This document shows, in pieces, positions 27,598-36,230 of a stretch of DNA of 64,000 nt (position 1 is its first letter; the number at the start of each line of letters is the position of its first letter). This stretch comes from UBA10646 sp046296295 (lineage in GTDB: Bacteria > Bacteroidota > Bacteroidia > Chitinophagales > Chitinophagaceae), in contig JBKBLG010000005.1 in the NCBI GenBank assembly GCA_046296295.1, positions 1 through 64,000 of the forward strand. The letters are read 5' to 3'. The translations under genes were made by a program, and so were the position numbers. The notes below the pieces were generated by a model, which had not been told where the DNA came from, searched no databases, and saw only the letters and a program-made list of their open reading frames with translations.

Positions 27598-28248
27598 TTA
27601 CACTCCATCATCTACTAAAAAGCAATATACTTCTTTGGGGCCGTGTACACCTACTACCAAAGTTTTTTCAATATCGGCTGTACGGCTAGGGCCACTTGCT
27701 AGCGTAATTAAACTCGGTAGTTGTTCATGATGTGTTTTTACATATTGTAGTCCGTCTTTAATATCATATACCAGCTGACTTACATATGCAATACAAATAT
27801 GAATGGGTGCATATACGCTTGCGGTACGGCCACTGCTTTGTGCGGTACTCATGAGCAAGCTGCCTGTACGAGCAATTAAAGCTTCGCAGCCTGTAATACT
27901 AACATCGCAATCGGCGAGGTTAGTATTGTGTGTTACAACGCCTAGTTCGGTTAATATTTGTTTGATGGCTAGTTCGTTACAAAATATTTTATTGAATTGC
28001 TTATGCTTACGCAAATGTGTAAGCTGTACTCCAAGTTCACTTGTACTAGCGCAGTAAGCAAACTTGCCTTGCAGTTGGGTGAATTGCTCTGCGAATAAAA
28101 GTGCTAGTTCTTGGGTATCGGGAGCGGGATGAAATAAATCTTCGGCACTTTCACTACCCGGGAATGGTATAGCAGTAGGATGGCTTAATGCCTGCCGTAT
28201 GCGTTTTAAGATGTTTTCTTTTGCTGAGTTATGCATGGGTGCTGGCAT
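27598..28248 (-). CDS. LUD-domain protein (LutC/YkgG type)
   Basis: A 216-residue LUD-domain protein. The C-terminal signature ASGPSRTADIEKTLV with GVHGPKE is diagnostic. In lactate-utilisation operons LutC acts with LutA and LutB, but neither is present here; in Bacteroidota a stand-alone copy is often found beside ftsH. Its role in this setting is unknown. It lies between ftsH and lpxH on the same strand, after a terminator-like hairpin and a repeat copy. Confidence 0.83.
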   Translation of the reverse strand: MPAPMHNSAKENILKRIRQALSHPTAIPFPGSESAEDLFHPAPDTQELALLFAEQFTQLQGKFAYCASTSELGVQLTHLRKHKQFNKIFCNELAIKQILTELGVVTHNTNLADCDVSITGCEALIARTGSLLMSTAQSSGRTASVYAPIHICIAYVSQLVYDIKDGLQYVKTHHEQLPSLITLASGPSRTADIEKTLVVGVHGPKEVYCFLVDDGV

Positions 28249-28253
28249 AATAA

Positions 28254-28269
28254 CATTTACCGTAAGGTA
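28254..28269 (+). repeat. CATTT-GNAA hairpin repeat, consensus copy
   Basis: CATTTACCGTAAGGTA, six bases upstream of the LUD gene start codon on the opposite strand, i.e. in its leader. Confidence 0.65.
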
Positions 28270-28287
28270 CTACTATTGGTATTTTAA

Positions 28288-28323
28288 ACAACAGGCAACT
28301 ACATTGCTGCGGTTGCCTGTTGT
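28288..28323 (-). terminator. Terminator downstream of ftsH
   Basis: ACAACAGGCAAC (28288-28299) pairs with GTTGCCTGTTGT (28312-28323) over a 12-base loop; on the minus strand the stem is followed by TTTAAAAT. It lies 28 bases past the ftsH stop. Confidence 0.65.
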
Positions 28324-28350
28324 ATTAGTGGTGTAGCAATCAGTATTGTT

Positions 28351-30414
28351 TTATACTGTTGTTGTTTCGTTGTTATTTTCTGTATTGCTTTCGGTGTTAG
28401 CTACGGGCGGTGTAGCTGGTGCAACATCGTCGAGTATTTTTCTTTCTTCGAAGGGGCGCTTACCAATAAGTTGTTCAACATCGCTTTGGAATAACACTTC
28501 GCGTGTTAATAGTTCTTTAGCAAGTGCTTCTACATCGTTCTTCTTTTCTGTGAGCAATTGCTTAGTTCTAGCATAGGCGTCGGCAATTAGCTTGCGAACT
28601 TCTTCATCAATCATACGGCCTGTTTCTTCGCTGTATGGTTTGGTGAAAGTATTTTCAGCGTTAGGATCGTAAAAGCTTACGTTACCTACTTTGTTATTCA
28701 TACCATACACGGTAACCATGCTATAAGCCATGCGTGTGATTTGCTGTAAATCGTTGCTGGCACCTGTTGAAATTTTTCCGAAGAAAATTTCTTCGGCAGC
28801 ACGTCCGCCAAGTGTCATACAAATTTGATCCATCAATTGATCTGTATCGTATAAGTATTGCTCTTTAGGGGTGTATTGAGCATAACCTAAAGCTGCGGTA
28901 CCGCGTGGTACAATCGTTACTTTAAGTAATGGGTAAGCATGTTCTAAATACCAACCACAAATGGCATGGCCAGCTTCGTGGTAGGCAATAATTTGCTTTT
29001 CTTCTGGTGAGATAATTTTGTTTTTCTTTTCCAGACCACCAATAACACGGTCAATGGCATCTTGGAAGTCGCTCATATCAACCCCGTCTTTGTTTTTTCG
29101 GGCTGCAATTAGAGCTGCTTCGTTACAAACATTCGCAATATCGGCACCTGCAAAACCTGGTGTTTGTTCGGCAAGCTTGTGGATATCGAGCGTTTGAGAG
29201 GTTTTGATGTTTTTTAAGTGCACTTTGAAAATGTGTTCACGGCCTTTAACATCGGGCCTATCTATGCTAATTTGACGATCAAATCGGCCAGGACGTAACA
29301 AAGCGCTATCAAGTACATCGGGTCTGTTAGTGGCGGCAAGAATGATAATACCGCTATCGCCACCGAAGCCATCCATTTCAACCAATAGTTGATTGAGTGT
29401 ATTTTCACGTTCATCGTTACTCATGATAGCGTTTCGACCACGAGCCCTACCGATGGCATCGATTTCGTCAATGAAGATAACACAAGGTGCTTTTTCGCGG
29501 GCTTGCTTAAATAGGTCGCGAACACGGCTAGCACCAACACCTACAAATAGCTCTACGAAATCAGAACCACTCATACTAAAGAAAGGCACTTGAGCTTCGC
29601 CAGCCATAGCCTTGGCAAGTAAGGTTTTGCCGGTGCCTGGAGGGCCAACTAACAAGGCACCCTTGGGTATTTTTCCACCAAGTGCAGTGTATTTTTTGGG
29701 ATTCTTCAGGAAGTCGACAATCTCCATTACCTCTTGCTTGGCTTCATCGAGGCCGGCAACATCGTTAAAAGTTATGTTAACGCGGGTTCCTTTTTCGAAC
29801 AATTGTGCTTTGCTCTTGCCAATATTAAAAATACCGCCAGGGCCACCGCCACCGCTTGGGCCACCCATTTTACGCATGAATAGTACCCAAATACCAATGA
29901 ATAAGAATATGGTAATAATATAGCTAAAGAGTTGGCTATTGTACCATTCTGTAGTATCAACATCGGTAGCCGCATCAATAGGGGGGATGTTCATTTGGCG
30001 GGTAATGGTATCGAGCCGGCTTTCAAAGCTTTCCCAGTTAGTAACATTGAATTGGAACAGGGGCGACTTTACATCTTTTAACTCTGTTTTGAACTTTTGT
30101 GTAAAGAAGGGGTCGCTTTGCTTATCTTTTCGAATATACACCCTAACAAGGTACTTGTCTTTTACCTTGGTGATACGCTCTACAAAGCCAGGAGCCACTA
30201 ATGAGTCGTAGAATGTACGTTCGGTAATGGTAAGTGGTCTGGGGCCACCAAAGCCTCCATTCATTCTACCCCACATAAAGTTGCTCAGTAGTACCACTAC
30301 TACAATAGCATAAATCCAATAAATGCTGAAGCGTGGTTTGCGAGGAGCATCGTTTGAGCCGCCAGAGTTATTTCTATTGAATAATTCAGGTTTAATTTTA
30401 TTATCGTCTGCCAT
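28351..30414 (-). CDS. ftsH: ATP-dependent zinc metalloprotease FtsH
   Basis: A 687-residue membrane-bound AAA+ protease. Two transmembrane segments (about 31-47 and 161-180) flank a periplasmic domain. The AAA module has Walker A GPPGTGKT (257-264), Walker B IFIDEIDAIGR (313-323) and the second region of homology ATNRPDVLDSALLRPGRFDR. The zinc site HEAGH is at 479-483, with a third ligand Asp in GASNDLQQ. The unstructured tail is rich in Thr/Asn/Glu. It degrades misfolded and regulatory membrane proteins. It follows rsfS on the same strand after about 80 bases. Confidence 0.97.
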   Translation of the reverse strand: MADDNKIKPELFNRNNSGGSNDAPRKPRFSIYWIYAIVVVVLLSNFMWGRMNGGFGGPRPLTITERTFYDSLVAPGFVERITKVKDKYLVRVYIRKDKQSDPFFTQKFKTELKDVKSPLFQFNVTNWESFESRLDTITRQMNIPPIDAATDVDTTEWYNSQLFSYIITIFLFIGIWVLFMRKMGGPSGGGGPGGIFNIGKSKAQLFEKGTRVNITFNDVAGLDEAKQEVMEIVDFLKNPKKYTALGGKIPKGALLVGPPGTGKTLLAKAMAGEAQVPFFSMSGSDFVELFVGVGASRVRDLFKQAREKAPCVIFIDEIDAIGRARGRNAIMSNDERENTLNQLLVEMDGFGGDSGIIILAATNRPDVLDSALLRPGRFDRQISIDRPDVKGREHIFKVHLKNIKTSQTLDIHKLAEQTPGFAGADIANVCNEAALIAARKNKDGVDMSDFQDAIDRVIGGLEKKNKIISPEEKQIIAYHEAGHAICGWYLEHAYPLLKVTIVPRGTAALGYAQYTPKEQYLYDTDQLMDQICMTLGGRAAEEIFFGKISTGASNDLQQITRMAYSMVTVYGMNNKVGNVSFYDPNAENTFTKPYSEETGRMIDEEVRKLIADAYARTKQLLTEKKNDVEALAKELLTREVLFQSDVEQLIGKRPFEERKILDDVAPATPPVANTESNTENNNETTTV

Positions 30415-30495
30415 ACTAAATAAGCGATCTGCTGCTTGAATTAAATATAATGGTAAAAGGTTTCTAATAGTTCATCAAAATACGTTAAAAAGTGG

Positions 30496-30900
30496 TTAGA
30501 TGTCGTGCCCTTGTGATGGTGCATCGCTCCACATATCTTCTAAACGGTAATGTGCTCTTGCATCTTTATGCATAATGTGCACTACCACCGATACATAATC
30601 GATGATAACCCACTGTAGTGCATTAAACCCTTCGTTGTGGTAAGGATTTTCACCGGTAGCTAATTTCACCTCATGTTCTACATTGTCGGCAATAGCTTTT
30701 ACCTGAGTGGTACTTGCGGCATTACATATCACAAAAAAATCGGCAACGGCTTCAGGTATCTGGCGCAAGTCGAGCGAAACTATGTTTTCCGCTTTTTTAT
30801 CAGTTACAGCTTTAATGATGGCTTTGAACAGCTTGCTATTTCTGTTAAGCTTTGTAGCGGTACTTTTTTTACGGTTGCCAAGTACAATCAATGGTTCCAA
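30496..30900 (-). CDS. rsfS: Ribosomal silencing factor RsfS
   Basis: A protein of up to 134 residues of the RsfS/Iojap family, which binds ribosomal protein uL14 and blocks subunit joining in starvation. Conserved blocks are present: SLDLRQIPEAVADFFVICNA, the helix STTQVKAIADNVE, and WVIIDYVSVVVHIMH followed by YRLEDMW. No ATG lies in frame ahead of the core; a stop codon is seven codons upstream, so initiation must use a TTG (30900 or 30891) or another weak codon. This weak start is worth noting for a translation regulator. It is divergent from birA. Confidence 0.9.
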   Translation of the reverse strand: MEPLIVLGNRKKSTATKLNRNSKLFKAIIKAVTDKKAENIVSLDLRQIPEAVADFFVICNAASTTQVKAIADNVEHEVKLATGENPYHNEGFNALQWVIIDYVSVVVHIMHKDARAHYRLEDMWSDAPSQGHDI

Positions 30901-30953
30901 TATTGCTTTGAGCGTTTAGTTGAAAAATTTGGTGTTGTTGAGGTGCTTAGGTA

Positions 30954-30961
30954 TAGTTTTG
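30954..30961 (+). promoter_or_regulatory. birA -7 promoter box
   Basis: TAGTTTTG fits TAnnTTTG, 23 bases before the birA ATG; TTG triplets at 30935-30940 could serve as the -33 element. Confidence 0.45.
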
Positions 30962-30984
30962 CCAAAAATACAGTATCTCGTTCA

Positions 30985-31743
30985 ATGCTAACAGCTTTGC
31001 CTGCAATTGGTGACACCTTTACTACCTTAACCAAAGTAGATAGTACCAACAACTATGCCATGGAGTTAATTCGGAAAGGATTGGCACAACACGGGCAAGT
31101 GGTTTTTAGCACCCACCAAACTGCCGGAAAGGGTCAATACAAACGTACTTGGTTTCAAACACCCGGCCGTAACATTGCTTTTAGTGCCATCCTTAATACT
31201 ACAGGGCTTCCACCAACACAACCCTTTCGCTTATCGGTAGCGGCTGCATTAGCCTCGCGGCAAATGATTATAGCCAATACCCAACTGCCATGCATGATTA
31301 AATGGCCTAATGATTTGTTTTTGAATGACAAGAAGGCAGGCGGCATACTCATCGAAAATATTCGGAAGGGCTACACTTGGGAGTGGGCTGTAGTTGGTAT
31401 TGGCATTAATGTGAATGAAAATAGCTTCGACGAAGCACTTACACATGCTACCTCATTATTACAACAAACCCAACGTTCTTACCATGTAGAAGCATTAGCT
31501 AAACAACTTGCCGCAGAACTTAATTATTATTTTGCTTTGATACACAACGATATAGGTTGGAAGCAAGCACTACAACAATACAATCAATCATTATACTTGC
31601 TTGAACAGCAAATTCAGGTTAAAAAAGATGCAGTTCGTTTGAGCGGTCGGCTGCTTGGTGTAGATACCAATGGTGCCTTAATATTACAACAAGGCATGGT
31701 AACACAACATCTCAATTTTGGTGAAGCAAGTATTATGCTTTAA
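30985..31743 (+). CDS. birA: Biotin--[acetyl-CoA-carboxylase] ligase
   Basis: A 252-residue biotin protein ligase without the N-terminal DNA-binding domain (group I type). VDSTNNYAME, the biotin/ATP loop QTAGKGQYKRTW and IKWPNDLFLNDKKAGGILIEN-type motif (catalytic Lys in KWPNDL) are present, followed by the small C-terminal SH3-like domain. The open frame extends 104 codons upstream antisense to rsfS, but the ATG at 30985 matches the family N-terminus and follows a promoter box. Its likely targets include the carrier protein encoded at 22831. Confidence 0.93.
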   Translation: MLTALPAIGDTFTTLTKVDSTNNYAMELIRKGLAQHGQVVFSTHQTAGKGQYKRTWFQTPGRNIAFSAILNTTGLPPTQPFRLSVAAALASRQMIIANTQLPCMIKWPNDLFLNDKKAGGILIENIRKGYTWEWAVVGIGINVNENSFDEALTHATSLLQQTQRSYHVEALAKQLAAELNYYFALIHNDIGWKQALQQYNQSLYLLEQQIQVKKDAVRLSGRLLGVDTNGALILQQGMVTQHLNFGEASIML

Positions 31744-31746
31744 CTA

Positions 31747-31760
31747 CATTTACCGTAAGG
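31747..31760 (+). repeat. Hairpin repeat copy
   Basis: CATTTACCGTAAGG in the 29-base spacer between birA and the following membrane-protein gene. Confidence 0.6.
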
Positions 31761-31772
31761 AAAATACCAACA

Positions 31773-32138
31773 ATGAAAGCTTTTTTAGCCACATTAATGA
31801 TAACCACGCTGGCTGCTTTAGTAAGTAGCTATTTGCTGCCCGGCGTGAGCATAGATACAGTTAGTACTGCTATGGTGGTAGCATTAGTATTAGCCCTACT
31901 CAATGCCTTTGTTAAGCCCATAATTATTTTGTTAACCTTGCCTGTAACAATAGTTACACTAGGTTTTTTCTTGATTGTGATAAACATGCTAATAATTCAA
32001 TTGGCAGCTAGTATGGTGCCTGGTTTTGAGGTTGAAAATTGGTGGGCTGCTTTTTGGTATAGCATTCTATTGAGTTTGGTAACTGGTATGATTCAAAGTT
32101 TGGTAGGTAAGTCGGCTAAAGAAAAAGCGTCGGAGTAG
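31773..32138 (+). CDS. Phage-holin-4-like membrane protein
   Basis: A 121-residue protein with four transmembrane helices (about 3-22, 30-50, 52-78, 87-110) of the phage_holin_4/YvlD-like family, which is widespread in bacterial chromosomes and not tied to phage. Motifs NAFVKPIIILLTLP and VPGFEV fit the family. Function is unknown. It follows birA closely on the same strand, and its stop codon lies inside the following hairpin. Confidence 0.82.
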   Translation: MKAFLATLMITTLAALVSSYLLPGVSIDTVSTAMVVALVLALLNAFVKPIIILLTLPVTIVTLGFFLIVINMLIIQLAASMVPGFEVENWWAAFWYSILLSLVTGMIQSLVGKSAKEKASE

Positions 32139-32153
32139 GGTACTCCAACGCTT
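32125..32153 (-). terminator. Terminator of acs
   Basis: AAGCGT-c-GGAGTA (32125-32137) pairs with TACTCC-a-ACGCTT (32141-32153), one internal mismatch. On the minus strand the stem continues into TTTTTC. It overlaps the 3' end of the convergent holin-like gene. Confidence 0.65.
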
Positions 32154-32163
32154 GATATAAGGT

Positions 32164-32178
32164 GCCTTACGGTAAATG
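32164..32178 (-). repeat. Hairpin repeat copy
   Basis: Minus strand CATTTACCGTAAGGC, just after the acs stop and before its terminator. Confidence 0.6.
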
Positions 32179-32191
32179 ATGTACTGCGAGC

Positions 32192-34108
32192 TTATAATTT
32201 ACCTTTTATAATATCATCTACCACGGCAGGGTCTAAAAGTGTACTGGTGTCGCCGAGGCTGCCGAGTTCGTTTTCAGCAATTTTTCGCAAGATGCGTCGC
32301 ATAATTTTGCCACTTCTGGTTTTAGGTAAGCCACTTACGAACTGAATTTTATCGGGCTTGGCTATGGGACCAATGATGCGAGTAACGGTTTGCAAAATAT
32401 CGCGGCGTGTTAGTTCTTCGTCGCCCACATGGTGACCATTATAGATAACATAAGCATAAATACCCTGCCCTTTAATATCGTGCGGATAGCCAACTACAGC
32501 ACTTTCTACCACGCCTGCGTGCATATTAATAGCATTTTCAACTTCGGCAGTACCAATACGGTGCCCGCTAACGTTCAACACATCATCAACCCTGCCCGTA
32601 ATACGGTACATACCATTGGCATCGCGTTGGGCACCATCGCCGGTAAAGTATAGCTGGTCGTAAGTGGCAAAGTAATTGGTGCGGCATCGTTCATGATCGC
32701 CATAGGTTGTACGAATAATAGATGGCCACGGTGCTTTGATACAAAGGTTACCACTTACGCCATTACCTACTATTTCATTACCATGTTCATCTACTAAAAT
32801 GGGTTGTACACCTGGTAATGGGTAGGTGGCATGGGCTGGTTTTGCGGGAGTAACGCCAGCCAAATTACTAATGAGAATACCTCCTGTTTCTGTTTGCCAC
32901 CAAGTATCTACAATAGGGCATTTTCCTTTACCGATATTTTCGTTGTACCAATGCCAAGCTTCTTCGTTAATGGGTTCGCCAACTGTACCTAACACTTTGA
33001 GTGAGCTTAAATCTTTTCCCTGTAAAGGGGCATCGCCAAAGCCCATTAAACTTCTAATGGCGGTTGGTGCTGTGTATAGAATATTAACCTTGTATTTATC
33101 TACGATATCCCAGAATCGGCCGGCATCGGGCCAGGTGGGAACACCTTCAAACATTAGGGTAGTACCGCCTGCACTGAGTGGTCCGTATACGATGTAGCTG
33201 TGGCCTGTAATCCAACCGATATCAGCTGTACAAAAGTGAATATCGCCGGGTTGGTATTGAAATACATTGATGAAAGTATAGTTGGTATATACCATGTAAC
33301 CGGCACAACTGTGTACAACGCCTTTAGGCTTACCGGTGCTGCCACTTGTGTATAGAATGAATAGTGGGTCTTCTGCTTTCATTTCTTCGGCAGGAAAATC
33401 GGTAAGGCCTTGTTCAATTACGTGTTGAATTTCGTCTTCCCACCACACATCGCGGCCTTTGATCATACTTACGGGTGTACGCGTACGTGTGTATACAATT
33501 ACCCGCTTCACGGTTCTGTTACCGATTAAAGCATCATCGATAACAGATTTTAATGGAATATCTTTCTGACCTCTGTAAGCACCATCGCAAGTGATAATAA
33601 ATTCTGCATTAGCATCGTACAGGCGATCTGCAATACTTTGTGCACTAAAGCCACCAAAAATTACAGAATGTATAGCACCAATACGGGCACAAGCTAATAC
33701 TGCAATGGCTAGCTCAGGAATCATACCCATATAGATACATACACGATCGCCTTTTTGAACGCCATTATTTTTTAGTACGTGGGCAAATTGACATACTTTT
33801 TGATACAATGAATTATAGGTAATAACACGATGACGTTCATTGGGATCGTTGGGTTCCCAAATGATAGCCGGCTGGTTGCCTTTAGTAGCTAAGTGCCTAT
33901 CGATACAGTTTTCGGTGATATTGAGAGTGGCACCTTCGAACCAACGGATGTGTGGTTCAGAAAAGTTCCAATCGGTAACATGGTGCCAATATTTCTTCCA
34001 GGTGAAATAACTGGCAATTTCAGACCAAAAGCGTGCAGGATCTGCTACGCTACGTTGGTAGTCGTGATGATACTGTTCCAGGGAACGTATCTGATAAGGG
34101 TAACTCAT
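32192..34108 (-). CDS. acs: Acetyl-CoA synthetase
   Basis: A 638-residue AMP-forming acetyl-CoA synthetase. It begins MSYPYQIRS at ATG 34108, preferred to a TTG three codons upstream. The P-loop YTSGSTGKPKG is at 253-263; TWWQTETGG and the C-terminal PKTRSGKIMRR follow, with Lys601 equivalent to the lysine acetylated for control of the Salmonella enzyme. It converts acetate, ATP and CoA to acetyl-CoA. It is divergent from a zinc-ribbon/HTH gene, and the cluster beyond holds transporters, a symporter-kinase and a PrpE-like enzyme, so it belongs to an acetate/propionate block. Confidence 0.96.
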   Translation of the reverse strand: MSYPYQIRSLEQYHHDYQRSVADPARFWSEIASYFTWKKYWHHVTDWNFSEPHIRWFEGATLNITENCIDRHLATKGNQPAIIWEPNDPNERHRVITYNSLYQKVCQFAHVLKNNGVQKGDRVCIYMGMIPELAIAVLACARIGAIHSVIFGGFSAQSIADRLYDANAEFIITCDGAYRGQKDIPLKSVIDDALIGNRTVKRVIVYTRTRTPVSMIKGRDVWWEDEIQHVIEQGLTDFPAEEMKAEDPLFILYTSGSTGKPKGVVHSCAGYMVYTNYTFINVFQYQPGDIHFCTADIGWITGHSYIVYGPLSAGGTTLMFEGVPTWPDAGRFWDIVDKYKVNILYTAPTAIRSLMGFGDAPLQGKDLSSLKVLGTVGEPINEEAWHWYNENIGKGKCPIVDTWWQTETGGILISNLAGVTPAKPAHATYPLPGVQPILVDEHGNEIVGNGVSGNLCIKAPWPSIIRTTYGDHERCRTNYFATYDQLYFTGDGAQRDANGMYRITGRVDDVLNVSGHRIGTAEVENAINMHAGVVESAVVGYPHDIKGQGIYAYVIYNGHHVGDEELTRRDILQTVTRIIGPIAKPDKIQFVSGLPKTRSGKIMRRILRKIAENELGSLGDTSTLLDPAVVDDIIKGKL

Positions 34109-34170
34109 GGCGTGCAATGTTATAGAATGCTAAGTAACCTCTAAAATGTGGCATATACAAGTGTATTTAT

Positions 34171-34206
34171 CTAAATTTTGCTAAATTAATATATAAATGC
34201 TAAATT
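34171..34206. promoter_or_regulatory. Iterated CTAAATT sites in the acs divergent promoter
   Basis: CTAAATT occurs at 34171, 34181 and 34200, spaced 10 and 19 bases apart (about one and two helical turns), in the 122-base region between acs and the zinc-ribbon regulator. A related CTAAAAT lies at 34141. This looks like an array of operator half-sites. Confidence 0.45.
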
Positions 34207-34230
34207 GCTATATACAACAAAACATGCACT

Positions 34231-34653
34231 ATGAAAATATTGTTTTGTCCGAAATGTAAGCACAGCGAAAATGTTAAGGCTGGTGTGTTAGATGGTCGCC
34301 AACGCTACAAATGCAAGCATTGTAGTTATCATTTCACAACTGAAAAAGAGGGGAAGCAAATTGACCCTTATTATGTAGTGAAAGCATTGCAGTTATACAT
34401 AGAAGGCGTGAGTTATCGTGAGATAGAACGTATTTTGGGTGTAAGCCATGTAAGTGTGATGAATTGGGTTAGAAAGTATCGTATTAAAGCGCCAGATCAG
34501 TATGCTTACAGGCCTACATATAGGGTAATGAATATTTCTGAACTAGCTGTGTATATAAGCAATCCGGCTAATTTAAAGAACAGTGGCATGATGATTTCTG
34601 AATTAGGAGATAAGTATATGTTAATTAAGTGGGAAAGGATGCAACATGGCTGA
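34231..34653 (+). CDS. Zinc-ribbon plus HTH protein, transposase-derived regulator
   Basis: A 140-residue protein resembling only the N-terminus of IS1/IS1595-type transposases. A zinc ribbon uses Cys6, Cys9, Cys28 and Cys31 (CPKCK, CKHCSYHF), followed by a helix-turn-helix (about 48-82; SYREIERILGVSHVSVMNWVRK). No DDE catalytic domain, terminal inverted repeats or target duplication are visible. The C-terminal 50 residues are unassigned. Given its divergent position next to acs and repeated sites between them, it may be a transcription factor domesticated from a transposase and controlling acetate genes (inference). Confidence 0.7.
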   Translation: MKILFCPKCKHSENVKAGVLDGRQRYKCKHCSYHFTTEKEGKQIDPYYVVKALQLYIEGVSYREIERILGVSHVSVMNWVRKYRIKAPDQYAYRPTYRVMNISELAVYISNPANLKNSGMMISELGDKYMLIKWERMQHG

Positions 34654-34674
34654 TTTAGGCTGGTCATTTACGTA

Positions 34675-34708
34675 AGTATATATATACCATTACCAAAACT
34701 ATAGTTTT
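34675..34708. promoter_or_regulatory. Repeat variant and palindrome upstream of the porin
   Basis: The short-stem repeat CATTTACGTAAGTA (34675-34688) is followed by the perfect 14-base palindrome AAAACTATAGTTTT (34695-34708), 72 bases before the porin ATG. The palindrome is a candidate regulator site. Confidence 0.35.
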
Positions 34709-34779
34709 AATTCGTTGGTTGCGAGGTGGGTTTTTCAAATTCACTGCTCGATTGCTTTAAAACAAAATGATTGCCTGCC

Positions 34780-36195
34780 ATGCTTAAAACAACCTTTAGC
34801 ATGCTTTTGCTGAGCATGCTCTTACCCTGCGTAACACACGCACAAAATCAGCAAGATATTTATGGCTCAGGTTTGAAGTTGAACCTGAATAACGATGGTT
34901 CTAAGTTTGTGCGCTTTATACTCTGGAATCAGATATGGGTGCGGCACATTGAAAACAACCCTGGGACTGCTATTAATGGTGAGCCAAGTAACTCTACTTG
35001 GGATGTGGGTGCCCGCCGCTTACGTGTACTTGCTTATGCTCAAGTCACGCCACGTTACTTGATTCTTACTCACTTTGGTATTAACAACCAATCTTTTGCA
35101 ACAGGTGGTGCTTCGGCTACTTCAGGTACAGGTGCCTATGGTGCAGGAAAAAAGCCGGGTATTTTTTTCCATGATGTATGGAATGAGTATGCTATAATAC
35201 CTGCGAAAAATCCGACAACGGGCAAGGTCAATAAAAATACACTTTCGCTGGGTGCGGGCTTGCATTATTGGAACGGTATTAGTCGTATGGGTAGTGCTAG
35301 TACATTAACTTTTATGACGATTGATGCACCTATTGTTAACTGGCCTTTGGTAGATGTAAGCGACCAGTTTGTACGTCAGTTTGGTTTATATGCTAAAGGA
35401 ACGCTTGGTAAGTTTCATTATCAGGTACACTTGAACAAGCCATTTGCTACGAATACTACTCCAAGTAGCCCCGATGCTGCAAAAGGCAGTATTGCGGTTG
35501 ATAATAACGGTGATGCTAAATGGGCCACCGGCGGTTATTTTGATTATCAATTCTTAGATCAAGAGCCTAATTTATTGCCTTTTAGAGCAGGTACTTGGGT
35601 AGGTTCTAAAAGGGTTTTTAATATTGGTGCTGGGTTTTATCATAATAAAAATGGTACCATGAGTAAGCAGCTCGATGGTACAAGTAAAAAACATGATATC
35701 GCATTGTTTGGTATAGATATGTTTGCCGACTTACCAATTGGTGATAAGAAGAAGAATATGGCTGTAACGGCTTACAGCGTTTTTTACGATTACAATTTTG
35801 GTCCGAATTACTTACGTACGGTAGGTATTATGAATCCATCAACTGGTTTTGATCCGGCATTTACAGGTGAAAAAACAATGAACGGTGCGGGTAATGGAAG
35901 AATGTTTGTGGGTACTGGTAATATATGGTATACACAGGCGGGCTTGCTTTTACCGAAAGGTAAATCTGATAAACTTCGTTGGCAACCATTTGCTGCTTAT
36001 ACCTATAAAAAGTTAGATGCATTAGACCAAGCGGGCAGCTATTTTGATGTTGGTTTCAACTGCTTTTTAAATGAGCACCATGCTAAAATAACGCCACAGT
36101 ATAGCACTCGGCCTTTATACTATAATCGTAACGGGCAGCGTGTTGCCGATGGCACGAGGGGCGAATTTTTAGTACAGTTTCAAGTATTTCTATAA
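34780..36195 (+). CDS. Outer-membrane porin-like beta-barrel protein
   Basis: A 471-residue exported protein. ATG 34780 gives the signal peptide MLKTTFSMLLLSMLLPCVTHAQ (cut after Ala-Gln), preferred to a TTG three codons earlier. The mature part has alternating hydrophobic strands with aromatic girdles and ends GEFLVQFQVFL, with the strand and terminal hydrophobic residue of outer-membrane barrels. It is probably a porin for small anions or acids serving the MHS transporter encoded 35 bases downstream. A repeat with GAAA loop and a perfect 6-bp stem (35949-35964) lies within the gene. Confidence 0.75.
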   Translation: MLKTTFSMLLLSMLLPCVTHAQNQQDIYGSGLKLNLNNDGSKFVRFILWNQIWVRHIENNPGTAINGEPSNSTWDVGARRLRVLAYAQVTPRYLILTHFGINNQSFATGGASATSGTGAYGAGKKPGIFFHDVWNEYAIIPAKNPTTGKVNKNTLSLGAGLHYWNGISRMGSASTLTFMTIDAPIVNWPLVDVSDQFVRQFGLYAKGTLGKFHYQVHLNKPFATNTTPSSPDAAKGSIAVDNNGDAKWATGGYFDYQFLDQEPNLLPFRAGTWVGSKRVFNIGAGFYHNKNGTMSKQLDGTSKKHDIALFGIDMFADLPIGDKKKNMAVTAYSVFYDYNFGPNYLRTVGIMNPSTGFDPAFTGEKTMNGAGNGRMFVGTGNIWYTQAGLLLPKGKSDKLRWQPFAAYTYKKLDALDQAGSYFDVGFNCFLNEHHAKITPQYSTRPLYYNRNGQRVADGTRGEFLVQFQVFL

Positions 36196-36230
36196 CCCAC
36201 ATACATATTCAAAAAATTAAACTTATTGCT

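Noticed and set aside
27598..28248. A lactate-utilisation operon
   Set aside because: Only the LutC-like gene is present; LutA and LutB are absent.
30673..30984. A long N-terminal extension on BirA
   Set aside because: It is antisense to rsfS and the BirA family N-terminus begins at ATG 30985 after a promoter box.
31773..32138. A prophage holin
   Set aside because: No phage genes surround it, and this membrane family is common in bacterial chromosomes.
34231..34653. An insertion sequence
   Set aside because: Only the DNA-binding half of a transposase is present; no catalytic domain, terminal inverted repeats or duplicated target were seen.
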